Source of the DNA: an uncultured Eubacteriales bacterium
GTDB lineage: Bacteria; Bacillota; Clostridia; UMGS1810
DNA length: 5,901 bases
Assembly: GCA_902493665.1 (NCBI GenBank)
Contig: CABUQL010000095.1
Coordinates: 1-5,901 of the forward strand
Direction of reading: 5' to 3'
In this document: piece by piece, positions 1 through 5,384 of the stretch
Numbering within the stretch: position 1 is the stretch's first letter
How the letters are laid out: each line of letters starts with the position of its first letter
The notes under the pieces: model-generated
What the model was told of the DNA's origin: nothing
Seen by the model: the letters and a program-made list of their open reading frames with translations, nothing else
The model's database searches: none
Translations under genes and position numbers: made by a program

Positions 1-86
1 AATCCGACAAGCTGAAAGATTGCAAAAACATCCATCGCCGGGCAATGCGTGTTCGAGTCTCGTTTGCCTAGGCGCAATATATTTTC
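1..86 (+). other. Gene-free edge with tRNA-like T-arm motif
   Basis: No open reading frame is supported here. Bases 51-59 read G-TTCGAGT-C, the canonical T-loop with its closing pair. The flanks 47-51 and 59-63 pair at four of five positions (one G-T, one T-T mismatch). The next seven bases plus one could be an acceptor 3' strand and discriminator. Further left, TTGCAAA (20-26) looks like a tRNA-Cys anticodon loop, but the bases on either side do not pair, and the spacing to the T loop is about ten bases longer than in a standard tRNA. The matching 5' acceptor strand would fall outside the window. It may be a tRNA cut by the window edge, a decayed tRNA, a tRNA 3' fragment left as an integration site, or chance. 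Confidence 0.25.
24..47 (-). terminator. Weak possible terminator after dpaB
   Basis: Read on the minus strand, CATTG and CGATG can form a five-pair stem (one G-U) around CCCGG, followed four bases later by five T residues. It lies about 40 bases beyond the dpaB stop, where a terminator for dpaAB would be expected. The stem is short and the T tract is offset, so the call is weak. It also overlaps the tRNA-like segment on the other strand. Confidence 0.2.
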
Positions 87-665
87 CTAACCTCTTATTA
101 CCGGCTGAATTTGCTTTTTTAAAACCGCCTCTTTTGTTGTGTCCACAATAAGCTCCATTTTTGCAACAATTGACGTCGGTTTGTTTTTTGAATCGTCCTG
201 TCCGAACGGCACAAGATAAACATTTTTCATATTTAAAACTGCGGCAATGTTCTTTGCGCTCGATGTAAGTCCGTCGTTTGTGGAAACTGCTATTATTACA
301 GGTTTCTGATTTCTGAGTGTTGCCTTTGCCGCCATTGCAACGGTGGTATCTGTCATTGCAAGCGCGATTTTTGAAAGCGTGTTTCCCGTGCACGGCGCAA
401 TGATTAAAGCGTCAAGATAGTTTTTCGGACCTATCGGCTCGGCATCTTTTATTGACGTAATAATTTTTTTACCGGTTATTTCTTCGATTTTTTGCACAAA
501 ATCCTTTGCTTTTCCGAATCTTGTGTCCGTTGTATATGAAATATCGCTCATAATGGGGAAAATATCCGCACCCGTTTTTTTTAAAGCTTCAAGCTGCTTT
601 AAAACTCTTGAGAATGTGCAGAACGAACCCGTCATTGCAAAACCGATTTTTAAATTTTCAAGCAT
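87..665 (-). CDS. dpaB: Dipicolinate synthase subunit B
   Basis: This 192-residue protein is the flavoprotein-like B subunit of dipicolinate synthase (SpoVFB). With DpaA it makes pyridine-2,6-dicarboxylate from a dihydrodipicolinate-pathway intermediate in the mother cell; the product is pumped into the forespore and supports spore heat resistance. The flavoprotein-type fold is indicated by the N-terminal KIGFAMTGSFCTFS (residues 6-19), the phosphate-binding-like PCTGNTLSK (91-99), TDTTVAMAAKA near 105-115, the STNDGL motif (128-133) and PFGQDD (153-158), all typical of this family. Length is close to the roughly 200 residues of the Bacillus protein. The start ATG at 665 is preceded by GGAGGG five to six bases upstream, and the gene begins 16 bases before dpaA ends, so the two are probably translationally coupled. 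The stop is TAG. No asd or dapG gene follows within the visible 86 bases, unlike the Bacillus operon. Confidence 0.95.
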   Translation of the reverse strand: MLENLKIGFAMTGSFCTFSRVLKQLEALKKTGADIFPIMSDISYTTDTRFGKAKDFVQKIEEITGKKIITSIKDAEPIGPKNYLDALIIAPCTGNTLSKIALAMTDTTVAMAAKATLRNQKPVIIAVSTNDGLTSSAKNIAAVLNMKNVYLVPFGQDDSKNKPTSIVAKMELIVDTTKEAVLKKQIQPVIRG

Positions 666-1537
666 TTTTTCCCTCCGTTCTCACTTAATATTTTTAAAAC
701 TGCCCCGCCCATAAAAAATCCTGCATCGGCGGGCGAAACTTTTCCGGGAAGCGCAAGCGCACTGACCGTCTTTATTCCGTGTTTTAAAGCGGCAACATTA
801 TCGACTCCGCCGGGGTAAGACGCCGTATCGATTATAACCGCATCATTTTTCATATTTGAAATTATGCCTTCATCAAAAATCATATACGGAACCGTGTTTA
901 TAACAATATCGATATTTTCTATTTCATTTTTCAGGTTTTCGTTTGAAACCGGTATATATCCGTAAGACATAATATATGCCCTGTCCGTTTCTTTTCTTGC
1001 ATACACATATGTTTTTGCGCAAATATTTTTAAAGATGTTTGCACTTGTTTTTCCTATTCTTCCGAATCCTGTGACAAGGCAGTTTGAATACAAAAGCGAC
1101 TTGTCACTTGAAGAAATTGCATACAAAAGCGCGCCTTCGCCGCAAAGCGAAGCATTTTTTACGGCAAGTTCTTCGTCTTTTAAAATGTCAAACGCAAAAA
1201 TTTTATATTTTTTTGCATCTTCCAAAACACCTTCGGACAAATTTCCTCCGAAAAGAAAAGCGCCTTTTTTCATATTTTTCAAAACGTCGGATATTAAAAT
1301 TTTTTCATCGCAAAGCGGCGAAAAAACAAAAGTGTTATCTTTTGAAAAAGGAGTCGGCAAAATAACCGTATCTGCATTTTTCACATATGAAAAAAGATTT
1401 TCGCTTATGAAAAAATCTCTTTTAAAATCAAAATCCGAAAAGCCGTAAGCATAAGTTTTCAAGCCTGATTTACCAAGAAAATCGGCGCAGTAAACCATTC
1501 TTTTATCTCCGCCGATTATCAGTTGATTTTTACTCAT
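650..1537 (-). CDS. dpaA: Dipicolinate synthase subunit A
   Basis: This 295-residue protein is the NAD(P)-binding A subunit of dipicolinate synthase (SpoVFA), close to the 297 residues of the Bacillus subtilis protein. The N-terminal domain starts with MSKNQLIIGGDKR and contains LPTPFSKD (60-67). A conserved connecting segment reads NASLCGEGA (128-136). The C-terminal half is a Rossmann domain with GFGRIG (157-162), followed by IDTASYPGGVD (236-246) and ALPGKVSPADAG (262-273), all diagnostic. I place the start at ATG 1537 because AGAGGTG lies just upstream with good spacing; an in-frame ATG at 1555 would add MQRGEK but lies inside a palindrome and has no ribosome site. The gene is first in a dpaA-dpaB operon, divergent from yajC. 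Sporulation-specific mother-cell expression is expected and a matching promoter-like sequence is seen upstream. Confidence 0.95.
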   Translation of the reverse strand: MSKNQLIIGGDKRMVYCADFLGKSGLKTYAYGFSDFDFKRDFFISENLFSYVKNADTVILPTPFSKDNTFVFSPLCDEKILISDVLKNMKKGAFLFGGNLSEGVLEDAKKYKIFAFDILKDEELAVKNASLCGEGALLYAISSSDKSLLYSNCLVTGFGRIGKTSANIFKNICAKTYVYARKETDRAYIMSYGYIPVSNENLKNEIENIDIVINTVPYMIFDEGIISNMKNDAVIIDTASYPGGVDNVAALKHGIKTVSALALPGKVSPADAGFFMGGAVLKILSENGGKKCLKI

Positions 1538-1551
1538 TTTTTCACCTCTTT

Positions 1552-1569
1552 GCATTTGGCACCAAATGC
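1552..1569. repeat. 18-bp palindrome upstream of dpaA
   Basis: GCATTTGG-CA-CCAAATGC is a perfect eight-base inverted repeat around a two-base centre. It ends three bases before the dpaA ribosome-binding region and lies downstream of the predicted promoter, inside the leader RNA. Its middle, GGCACC (1558-1563), also pairs with GGTGCC at 1595-1600, so two mutually exclusive RNA folds are possible. It could be a protein operator or an RNA hairpin controlling translation. It is too short and lacks the T tract needed for a terminator. Confidence 0.55.
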
Positions 1570-1616
1570 TAAAAAAAGCTTAGTTTAATTCTTCGGTGCC
1601 GAGTTTCATACATAGT

Positions 1617-1644
1617 TATGATATGAAATTTGTGAACGCATTGT
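1617..1644 (-). promoter_or_regulatory. Sigma-K-like promoter for dpaA
   Basis: On the minus strand, CATATCATA (1617-1625) fits the sigma-K -10 pattern CATANNNTA, and an AC dinucleotide lies 17 bases upstream (1643-1644). Dipicolinate synthase genes are transcribed by sigma-K in the mother cell of Bacillus, so the match is in the right place and of the right kind. The motif is short and degenerate, so it remains a prediction. It would give a leader of roughly 70 bases. Confidence 0.45.
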
Positions 1645-1663
1645 GAACATTTTAAAAAAAGTA

Positions 1664-1692
1664 TTGCAAAATAACAAAATTTGGGATATACT
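1664..1692 (+). promoter_or_regulatory. Sigma-A promoter of yajC
   Basis: TTGCAA (1664-1669) and TATACT (1687-1692) are separated by 17 bases, close to the vegetative consensus. Transcription would start near 1699, giving a leader of about 25 bases that contains the GGAGGT ribosome site at 1710-1715. The elements lie just to the right of the minus-strand dpaA promoter candidate, so the two transcripts are divergent. Confidence 0.75.
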
Positions 1693-1723
1693 TATAAAGA
1701 TATAAATTTGGAGGTGTATATAA

Positions 1724-2011
1724 ATGCCAGCACAGGACCTTTATTCAATGATACTGTTGCCCGTTGCAATGATTGCAATATTTTACTTTATTCTAGTACG
1801 TCCTCAGAGAAAAAAGGACAAACTTGTAAAAGAAATGCTTTCACAGCTAGTTGTCGGCGATAAAATCATTACCATCGGCGGAATCCACGGAAAAATCACA
1901 TCAATAAAAGATGAAGAGCTTGTTATAGAAACAGGAAGCGCTTCGGAAAAATCTTTTATTAAGATTTCAAAATGGGCAGTAAGAGAAGTTGAAAAACCGT
2001 TTGAAGGTTAA
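1724..2011 (+). CDS. yajC: Preprotein translocase accessory protein YajC
   Basis: YajC is a small single-pass membrane protein that associates with the SecDF complex of the Sec translocase and is thought to support protein export. This 95-residue copy has the family layout: a short N terminus, one hydrophobic helix at about residues 8-25 ending in FYFILVRPQRKK, a basic stretch, and a small soluble domain with VVGDKIITIGGIHGKI (43-58) and a hydrophobic core segment ELVIET. The start ATG has GGAGGT eight bases upstream. A strong promoter precedes it and a strong terminator follows, so it can be expressed as a single gene. SecD and SecF are not in the window. Confidence 0.94.
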   Translation: MPAQDLYSMILLPVAMIAIFYFILVRPQRKKDKLVKEMLSQLVVGDKIITIGGIHGKITSIKDEELVIETGSASEKSFIKISKWAVREVEKPFEG

Positions 2012-2059
2012 TAAAATCAAAAAACAACTGACATAAATTAAAAAAGCGGAATTAAAATT

Positions 2060-2111
2060 AACCCTTTCGAATAGTCTTTAACATAAGGCAATTCGGAAGG
2101 GTTTTATTTTT
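2060..2111 (+). terminator. Intrinsic terminator after yajC
   Basis: Bases 2060-2072 pair with 2091-2103 over 13 positions, with one T-G wobble. The loop can extend the hairpin through a second five-pair stem (2074-2078 with 2085-2089). The 3' arm runs directly into TTTTATTTTT. This is a strong rho-independent terminator about 50 bases beyond the yajC stop, and it separates yajC from the next gene. Confidence 0.9.
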
Positions 2112-2260
2112 GTGTGACGTTCGTTGCCACTGCAGTACGAATAAGAGGTTATTATCGTAAATACAAGGTTTAAAAACTCACCGGCGGCAAGCTTTGATTG
2201 CGTATCGGGCCGGGGTCTAATCATTTTATGCCGGCATTTAGCGGCGGAATGGAGATTTTT
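2112..2260 (+). other. Gene-free leader before the membrane protein gene
   Basis: This 150-base gap holds no supported gene. No convincing sigma-A promoter is seen: TTGCCA at 2124-2129 lacks a -10 box at proper spacing. The last 80 bases are visibly richer in GC than the surroundings and carry short complementary pieces, such as CCGGC (2181-2185) with GCCGG (2209-2213), plus a GCCGGC palindrome at 2230-2235. A structured leader is possible, but I recognise no known riboswitch. The downstream gene may rely on readthrough or on a sporulation-type promoter that I cannot see. Confidence 0.35.
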
Positions 2261-2665
2261 ATGAAATCTGATTTATCGCAGGATGTTACTTTTTCAAGAA
2301 AAGCGGTTATTTTAACAAAAGGCATTTTGTGGGGATATGTTTTTTCGCTTATTCTCATTTTTGCCGCTGCACTGATTTTTACATATACCCCTGTTTCTGA
2401 AAGTTATCTCGGCGGTACGGTAAGCGTTATTACCGTTTTGTCAATTGCATTTTCGGCGGCGCTCGTTTCGTCGAAAAACAAAACAAGAGGCTACCTTCAC
2501 GGAATGATAACGGGAATTATATATATGAGTATTCTTTATGTAATATCAATTTCGTTTTTTAACGACCTCGGCTCTCAAAAAAGCATAATTTCAATGCTTA
2601 TAACAGGAATAATCTGCGGTGCGCTCGGCGGAATTGCAGGCGTTAACTTATCAAGAGGAAAATGA
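2261..2665 (+). CDS. TIGR04086-type four-helix membrane protein
   Basis: The 134-residue product has four predicted membrane helices (about 17-41, 50-71, 78-99 and 107-129) with short polar connections, and almost no soluble domain. Glycines cluster in the last helix (GIICGALGGIAGV, 116-128). Size, topology and its place just after yajC fit the uncharacterised TIGR04086 family of Bacillota; this assignment rests on recalled family features, not a search. I chose ATG 2261 because GGAG at 2251-2254 lies six bases upstream; longer in-frame starts at 2198, 2228 and 2249 lack a ribosome site and would add a non-hydrophobic tail. No function is known. In many Clostridia this position is followed by the SCIFF peptide, its radical SAM maturase and secDF, but here a convergent gene starts its 3' end only five bases later. 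Confidence 0.78.
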   Translation: MKSDLSQDVTFSRKAVILTKGILWGYVFSLILIFAAALIFTYTPVSESYLGGTVSVITVLSIAFSAALVSSKNKTRGYLHGMITGIIYMSILYVISISFFNDLGSQKSIISMLITGIICGALGGIAGVNLSRGK

Positions 2666-2670
2666 TACTT

Positions 2671-2865
2671 TTAAATACTTATTTCTTTCCAGATAAGGTA
2701 AAGAATGAGTCCCGCAACGGGAATAAAAAACCCCAGTAAAGCCCATACAAAACCCCCTGTGCCGTCATCATTTTTTGTTTCTTTCCGCTCTTGAGTACAG
2801 CTGCATTTGCGGCAAACATCTGTTTCTTCTGTGATTTTTTTATCGCATTTTAAACAAGATTTCAT
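2671..2865 (-). CDS. Small zinc-ribbon membrane protein
   Basis: This 64-residue protein begins with a zinc-ribbon-like module: CLKC (Cys4, Cys7) and CRKC (Cys18, Cys21), with an extra Cys23. A charged linker rich in Lys, Glu and Asp follows, then one hydrophobic helix (about 37-58) and the short tail WKEISI. The ribbon probably faces the cytoplasm. Similar short zinc-ribbon/one-helix proteins are common in Clostridia and uncharacterised; this copy ends soon after the helix. ATG 2865 is preceded by GAGGAGG at a five-base spacing, so translation should be efficient. It is divergent from the XRE gene and its promoter is bracketed by two identical operator-like sites, which suggests that the XRE protein controls it. 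Its 3' end nearly touches that of the preceding plus-strand gene, and no terminator is seen between them. Confidence 0.78.
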   Translation of the reverse strand: MKSCLKCDKKITEETDVCRKCSCTQERKETKNDDGTGGFVWALLGFFIPVAGLILYLIWKEISI

Positions 2866-2882
2866 GACAGCCTCCTCATTTT

Positions 2883-2901
2883 TGACATTTTGTGAATGTC
2901 A
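2883..2901. promoter_or_regulatory. Operator-like palindrome, site 1
   Basis: TGACA, nine bases, TGTCA; the symmetry here extends to TGACATT and AATGTCA around a five-base centre. It lies just downstream of the predicted start of the zinc-ribbon transcript and next to the -35 position of the XRE promoter. The right ten bases, GTGAATGTCA, are repeated exactly in site 2. It is probably bound by the neighbouring XRE-type regulator. Confidence 0.65.
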
Positions 2902-2912
2902 TTTTTGTTATT

Positions 2913-2941
2913 ATTATAGCATATAATTTCTTTATTGACAA
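2913..2941 (-). promoter_or_regulatory. Sigma-A promoter of the zinc-ribbon gene
   Basis: On the minus strand, TTGTCA (2936-2941) and TATAAT (2913-2918) are 17 bases apart, near-consensus. The -35 box lies in operator site 2 and the expected start, near 2906, lies just before site 1. A repressor on the two sites would block this promoter on both sides. Confidence 0.75.
2922..2927 (+). promoter_or_regulatory. -10 box of the XRE gene promoter
   Basis: TATAAT at 2922-2927 on the plus strand would start transcription near 2934. The -35 position is poor (TCATTT at 17 bases) and abuts operator site 1, while site 2 covers the start region. The promoter therefore overlaps the minus-strand promoter face to face and is probably weak and autoregulated. 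Confidence 0.5.
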
Positions 2942-2954
2942 GTAGTGAATGTCA
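2936..2954. promoter_or_regulatory. Operator-like palindrome, site 2
   Basis: A second TGACA-N9-TGTCA with the same GTGAATGTCA right arm. Its centre is 53 bp from that of site 1, almost exactly five helical turns, so bound dimers would sit on the same DNA face. It covers the -35 box of the minus-strand promoter and the start region of the plus-strand promoter. Confidence 0.65.
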
Positions 2955-2969
2955 AAAAGGAGAAGTTTT

Positions 2970-3209
2970 ATGTTTATTAATAAAACCGAAGACGGACTGA
3001 ACAACATTTGCGGAAGGACAATTGCAAAATTAAGAAAAGAATCAAATATTTCACAAAGAATTCTGGCTGAAAGATTGCAGCTTTCGGGTCTTGATGTGGA
3101 CAAAAATGCAATTCAGCGAATAGAGTGCGGAAAAAGGTTTGTGACAGATATTGAACTGCTTGCATTTTCAAAAATATTCAACATTTCTGTTGATGATTTA
3201 TTAAAATAA
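2970..3209 (+). CDS. Small XRE-family HTH transcriptional regulator
   Basis: The 79-residue product is essentially one Cro/C1-type helix-turn-helix domain: ICGRTIAKLRKESNISQ (13-29), ILAERLQLSG (31-40), the likely recognition region DKNAIQRIECG (44-54), then FVTDIELLAFSKIF and the closing VDDLL (74-78). There is no sensor or oligomerisation domain, so it probably acts as a dimeric repressor. ATG 2970 is preceded by AAGGAGA at good spacing; an upstream in-frame ATG at 2949 lies inside operator site 2 and is unlikely to be used. It is divergent from the zinc-ribbon gene and the two palindromes between them make autoregulation and control of that gene likely. The signal it responds to is unknown. 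It is followed by two terminator hairpins. Confidence 0.9.
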   Translation: MFINKTEDGLNNICGRTIAKLRKESNISQRILAERLQLSGLDVDKNAIQRIECGKRFVTDIELLAFSKIFNISVDDLLK

Positions 3210-3218
3210 TCTGTCGGC

Positions 3219-3259
3219 AAAAAAGTTATGAAAAGAAATTTATTTTTCATAACTTTTTT
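3219..3259 (+). terminator. Terminator after the XRE gene
   Basis: A perfect 16-pair stem, bases 3219-3234 with 3244-3259, surrounds a nine-base loop. The outer end is A-run against T-run, so either strand ends the hairpin in a U tract. It lies ten bases after the XRE stop and could act in both directions, as a backup for the convergent dnaI transcript. Confidence 0.88.
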
Positions 3260-3272
3260 GGTTTTAAAAATT

Positions 3273-3304
3273 AAGCTGAAACAAAAATTTGTTTCAGCTT
3301 TTTT
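3273..3304. terminator. Second, probably bidirectional terminator
   Basis: Bases 3273-3285 pair perfectly with 3288-3300 (AAGCTGAAACAAA arm), with the innermost pairs opening to form the loop, followed on the plus strand by TTTT. On the minus strand the stem is followed by AATTTTT, so it can also end dnaD-dnaI transcription, whose last stop is about 60 bases away. Confidence 0.82.
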
Positions 3305-3360
3305 AGTAATATTTAAATTAACACAATAACAATTTTAAAACCTGCAGATTTTTCGATTCA

Positions 3361-4356
3361 TTAATCCGACAGTTTCATTTTAATTCTGATGTCCTCGCCG
3401 AAAATATGAAGAAGTGTAAAATCGCCCGCAATTCTCGATGCGGTTCTCGGCGAATACATATCGGAAAGTTCTTTGATTGAAAGATTTGTGCTTATAACAG
3501 TGCTTTTGTTTTCGGCAATTCTTGTATTTAAAATATCAAAAAACGCCGCCTGCGTATACTGCGTGATAAATTCCGTTCCGAGATCGTCTATTATAAGAAG
3601 GTCGCAGTCATATATTAAATCAAACAAAAACTGGTTGCTTTCTCTGTCAATTTTCCCAAACTTATAGTCGTCCAAAAACGAAAAAGTTTTATATGCGGTC
3701 TGATACAAAACATTAAATCCGTTTTTAATAAGCTCCTGTGCTATGCAGTTTGTGAGAAACGTTTTGCCGACTCCCGTGTTTCCGCAGATATAAAGATTAT
3801 CGTTATTTTTTCCGAAATTTTCGCAGAACTTTTTGCAGCCCTCAAAAACGCTTTTTGCATTGTCATAATCCGATATCCCCGTTTTGGGATTAATGCTTTT
3901 TGAGTAAAAATCAAAATTAAACTTTGAAAAAGTTTCGTTCTTTGCATTTGCCGGAATATTTGAAAGCTCATAAACGGATTTTGCAAGATATTCGTAAAAA
4001 CATTTGCATCTTTCGTTCTTTATAAATCCCGTATCCTTGCACTTTTCGCAAACGTATTTTTCGTCGGTGTAATCAAGCGGAATGTTGTTTTTCTTATAAA
4101 TGTTGCCTTTTTCCGTTTTAAGCCTTTTAAGGGTTTCCATAAGCTCTTTTGAAAGTTCTTCAACGGTGTGATTGCCCTCTGCAATTTTTGACGCAACCCT
4201 TATTGCGCTGAGAGCTATCTCGTCGTCTATTTCTTTAACTCTCGGAAATTTTGCATAAATTTCGCGTTTTCTTTTTTCGGCGCTCTCTTCACGCTCTTTT
4301 TTTAAATTTTCGTAAATATCCGATATTTTCTTAACTACCGCATTTTCGTATCTCAT
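3361..4356 (-). CDS. dnaI: DnaI/DnaC-type helicase loader ATPase
   Basis: This 331-residue AAA+ ATPase is of the DnaC/DnaI type that loads the replicative helicase during initiation and restart. The N-terminal part is helical and charged (1-90). Next comes a four-cysteine metal-binding motif, CEKC (103-106) and CKC (117-119). The ATPase core carries Walker A GNTGVGKT (192-199, Lys198), Walker B LLIIDDLG (253-260, Asp257 and Asp258), a sensor-I-like STNLS (289-293, Asn291) and a candidate arginine finger in SPRTASRI (302-309). Length is close to Bacillus DnaI. Its ATG overlaps the dnaD stop as ATGA, so translation is coupled, and the two probably act in one pathway. An IstB-type transposition helper is the main alternative for such ATPases, but the cysteine motif, length and dnaD partner argue against it. 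Confidence 0.92.
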   Translation of the reverse strand: MRYENAVVKKISDIYENLKKEREESAEKRKREIYAKFPRVKEIDDEIALSAIRVASKIAEGNHTVEELSKELMETLKRLKTEKGNIYKKNNIPLDYTDEKYVCEKCKDTGFIKNERCKCFYEYLAKSVYELSNIPANAKNETFSKFNFDFYSKSINPKTGISDYDNAKSVFEGCKKFCENFGKNNDNLYICGNTGVGKTFLTNCIAQELIKNGFNVLYQTAYKTFSFLDDYKFGKIDRESNQFLFDLIYDCDLLIIDDLGTEFITQYTQAAFFDILNTRIAENKSTVISTNLSIKELSDMYSPRTASRIAGDFTLLHIFGEDIRIKMKLSD

Positions 4357-5351
4357 TTTGTTCCCGCCTTATTTCCGAGTCTTTTTTCCAGCATTTGTTT
4401 TTCAAAATCGCTCAAATTTCTGTCTTCGCTGTAATTGTTAAATCCTTTTTTCTTCGGCGCTGCGCTTTGCACCGCACTTTTCGGCTTAAATTCTCCGCCG
4501 TTTTCCGCCCACGATTTAAGAACGGAATTAAGATAAGGATAAGACAGTTTTGACGTGTTCATAATTGTTATTTCATATGCTTTTTTTATTGTTTCTTCAG
4601 TTGCTTTTAATTCGTTTATCCACGAGTTTACATATTTTAATTCGGTATCGGTAAACTTTCTGTCACCTATCTGAAGTATTTTTTTTATTTTTGTTTCCAT
4701 TGCTTTTGACTGCGCAAATTTATCAAGATATTTTTTGGCTTTCGTCACGGTGTTTATGCCGTTTTGCGCCCAGCCGAGCGCAACTTTTTCAACATATCTG
4801 ATATTTGTTTTTTCTAAGGACGCACAGTGTTCCAAAAGCATTAAAACAACGTCTTTGGGAAGACCCAGCCAGTCATAAAAACTGAAAATCGTTGTTATTT
4901 CGGTTGTGCTGAGCGGTCTTGCAAGTATTTTTTCGGCAAGAAGATACATTTCTTTTACCGATTTGTCTTTTTCCATGTAAAGATTTATTTCTTTTGTGGA
5001 ATATCTCGGTCTTTTTTTGTCTTTTTCGCCCTCCGAAGATGCAGACGATGATGTTTTTTCGGATTTGTCAAGGTCTAAAAACTCTATGTAATATTCGCCG
5101 TTTTGCATTTCAAATTTAATTACATTTTGCTCTTTCCAGTATTCAAAAGCATTTATAACATCGCTCTCTAAAATTCCGAGGTCTTTTGCCGCCTTTTCCA
5201 CGGAAAAATCCGATGCCGGAACAAGCGAGAAGCGAAGTGCATATATATAAATTTTTACGTATGCCGGATTGGCCTTCGGAAGATATTTATCAACAAATGT
5301 CAGTGAAAGCGGCACCAACGATATTTTCTTGTTAAGCCTTATAGAAGCCAT
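4353..5351 (-). CDS. dnaD: DnaD-family replication initiation protein
   Basis: This 332-residue protein belongs to the DnaD/DnaB family of primosomal proteins, which remodel origin DNA and help DnaI load the helicase. An N-terminal winged-helix-like domain (about 15-92) has VEKAAKDLGILESDVINAFEYW (51-72). A low-complexity linker rich in Ser, Glu and Lys (97-117) follows. The first DnaB_2-type domain (about 120-200) ends in the signature YVEKVALGWAQNGI (186-199), and a second copy (about 222-285) ends in a similar YPYLNSVLKSWAENG (271-285). The tail is basic and ends in a conserved-looking segment, LSDFEKQMLEKRLG (313-326). ATG 5351 has GAGGGGG five bases upstream. It heads a two-gene operon with dnaI under a consensus promoter. 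Two C-terminal domain copies are known in clostridial homologues and in longer DnaB-like members. Confidence 0.92.
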   Translation of the reverse strand: MASIRLNKKISLVPLSLTFVDKYLPKANPAYVKIYIYALRFSLVPASDFSVEKAAKDLGILESDVINAFEYWKEQNVIKFEMQNGEYYIEFLDLDKSEKTSSSASSEGEKDKKRPRYSTKEINLYMEKDKSVKEMYLLAEKILARPLSTTEITTIFSFYDWLGLPKDVVLMLLEHCASLEKTNIRYVEKVALGWAQNGINTVTKAKKYLDKFAQSKAMETKIKKILQIGDRKFTDTELKYVNSWINELKATEETIKKAYEITIMNTSKLSYPYLNSVLKSWAENGGEFKPKSAVQSAAPKKKGFNNYSEDRNLSDFEKQMLEKRLGNKAGTK

Positions 5352-5384
5352 AATATCCCCCTCATCTTTTGTTTAATCAATAAA

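Noticed and set aside
66..73. GCCTAGGC palindrome
   Set aside because: An eight-base self-complementary word is common by chance and has no partner structure here.
1035..1448. 137-residue plus-strand reading frame
   Set aside because: It lies wholly inside dpaA on the opposite strand, has no ribosome site, and its composition is that of a shadow frame; dpaA has clear family motifs.
1681..1863. 60-residue plus-strand frame at the start of yajC
   Set aside because: It overlaps yajC in another frame, starts inside the promoter and has no ribosome site.
2198..2260. Longer N terminus for the TIGR04086 membrane protein
   Set aside because: The extra residues are non-hydrophobic and no ribosome site precedes these starts, whereas ATG 2261 has GGAG at ideal spacing.
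2876..3171. Minus-strand frames overlapping the XRE gene
   Set aside because: They run antisense through the HTH gene and through the operators, with no ribosome sites and no recognisable motifs.
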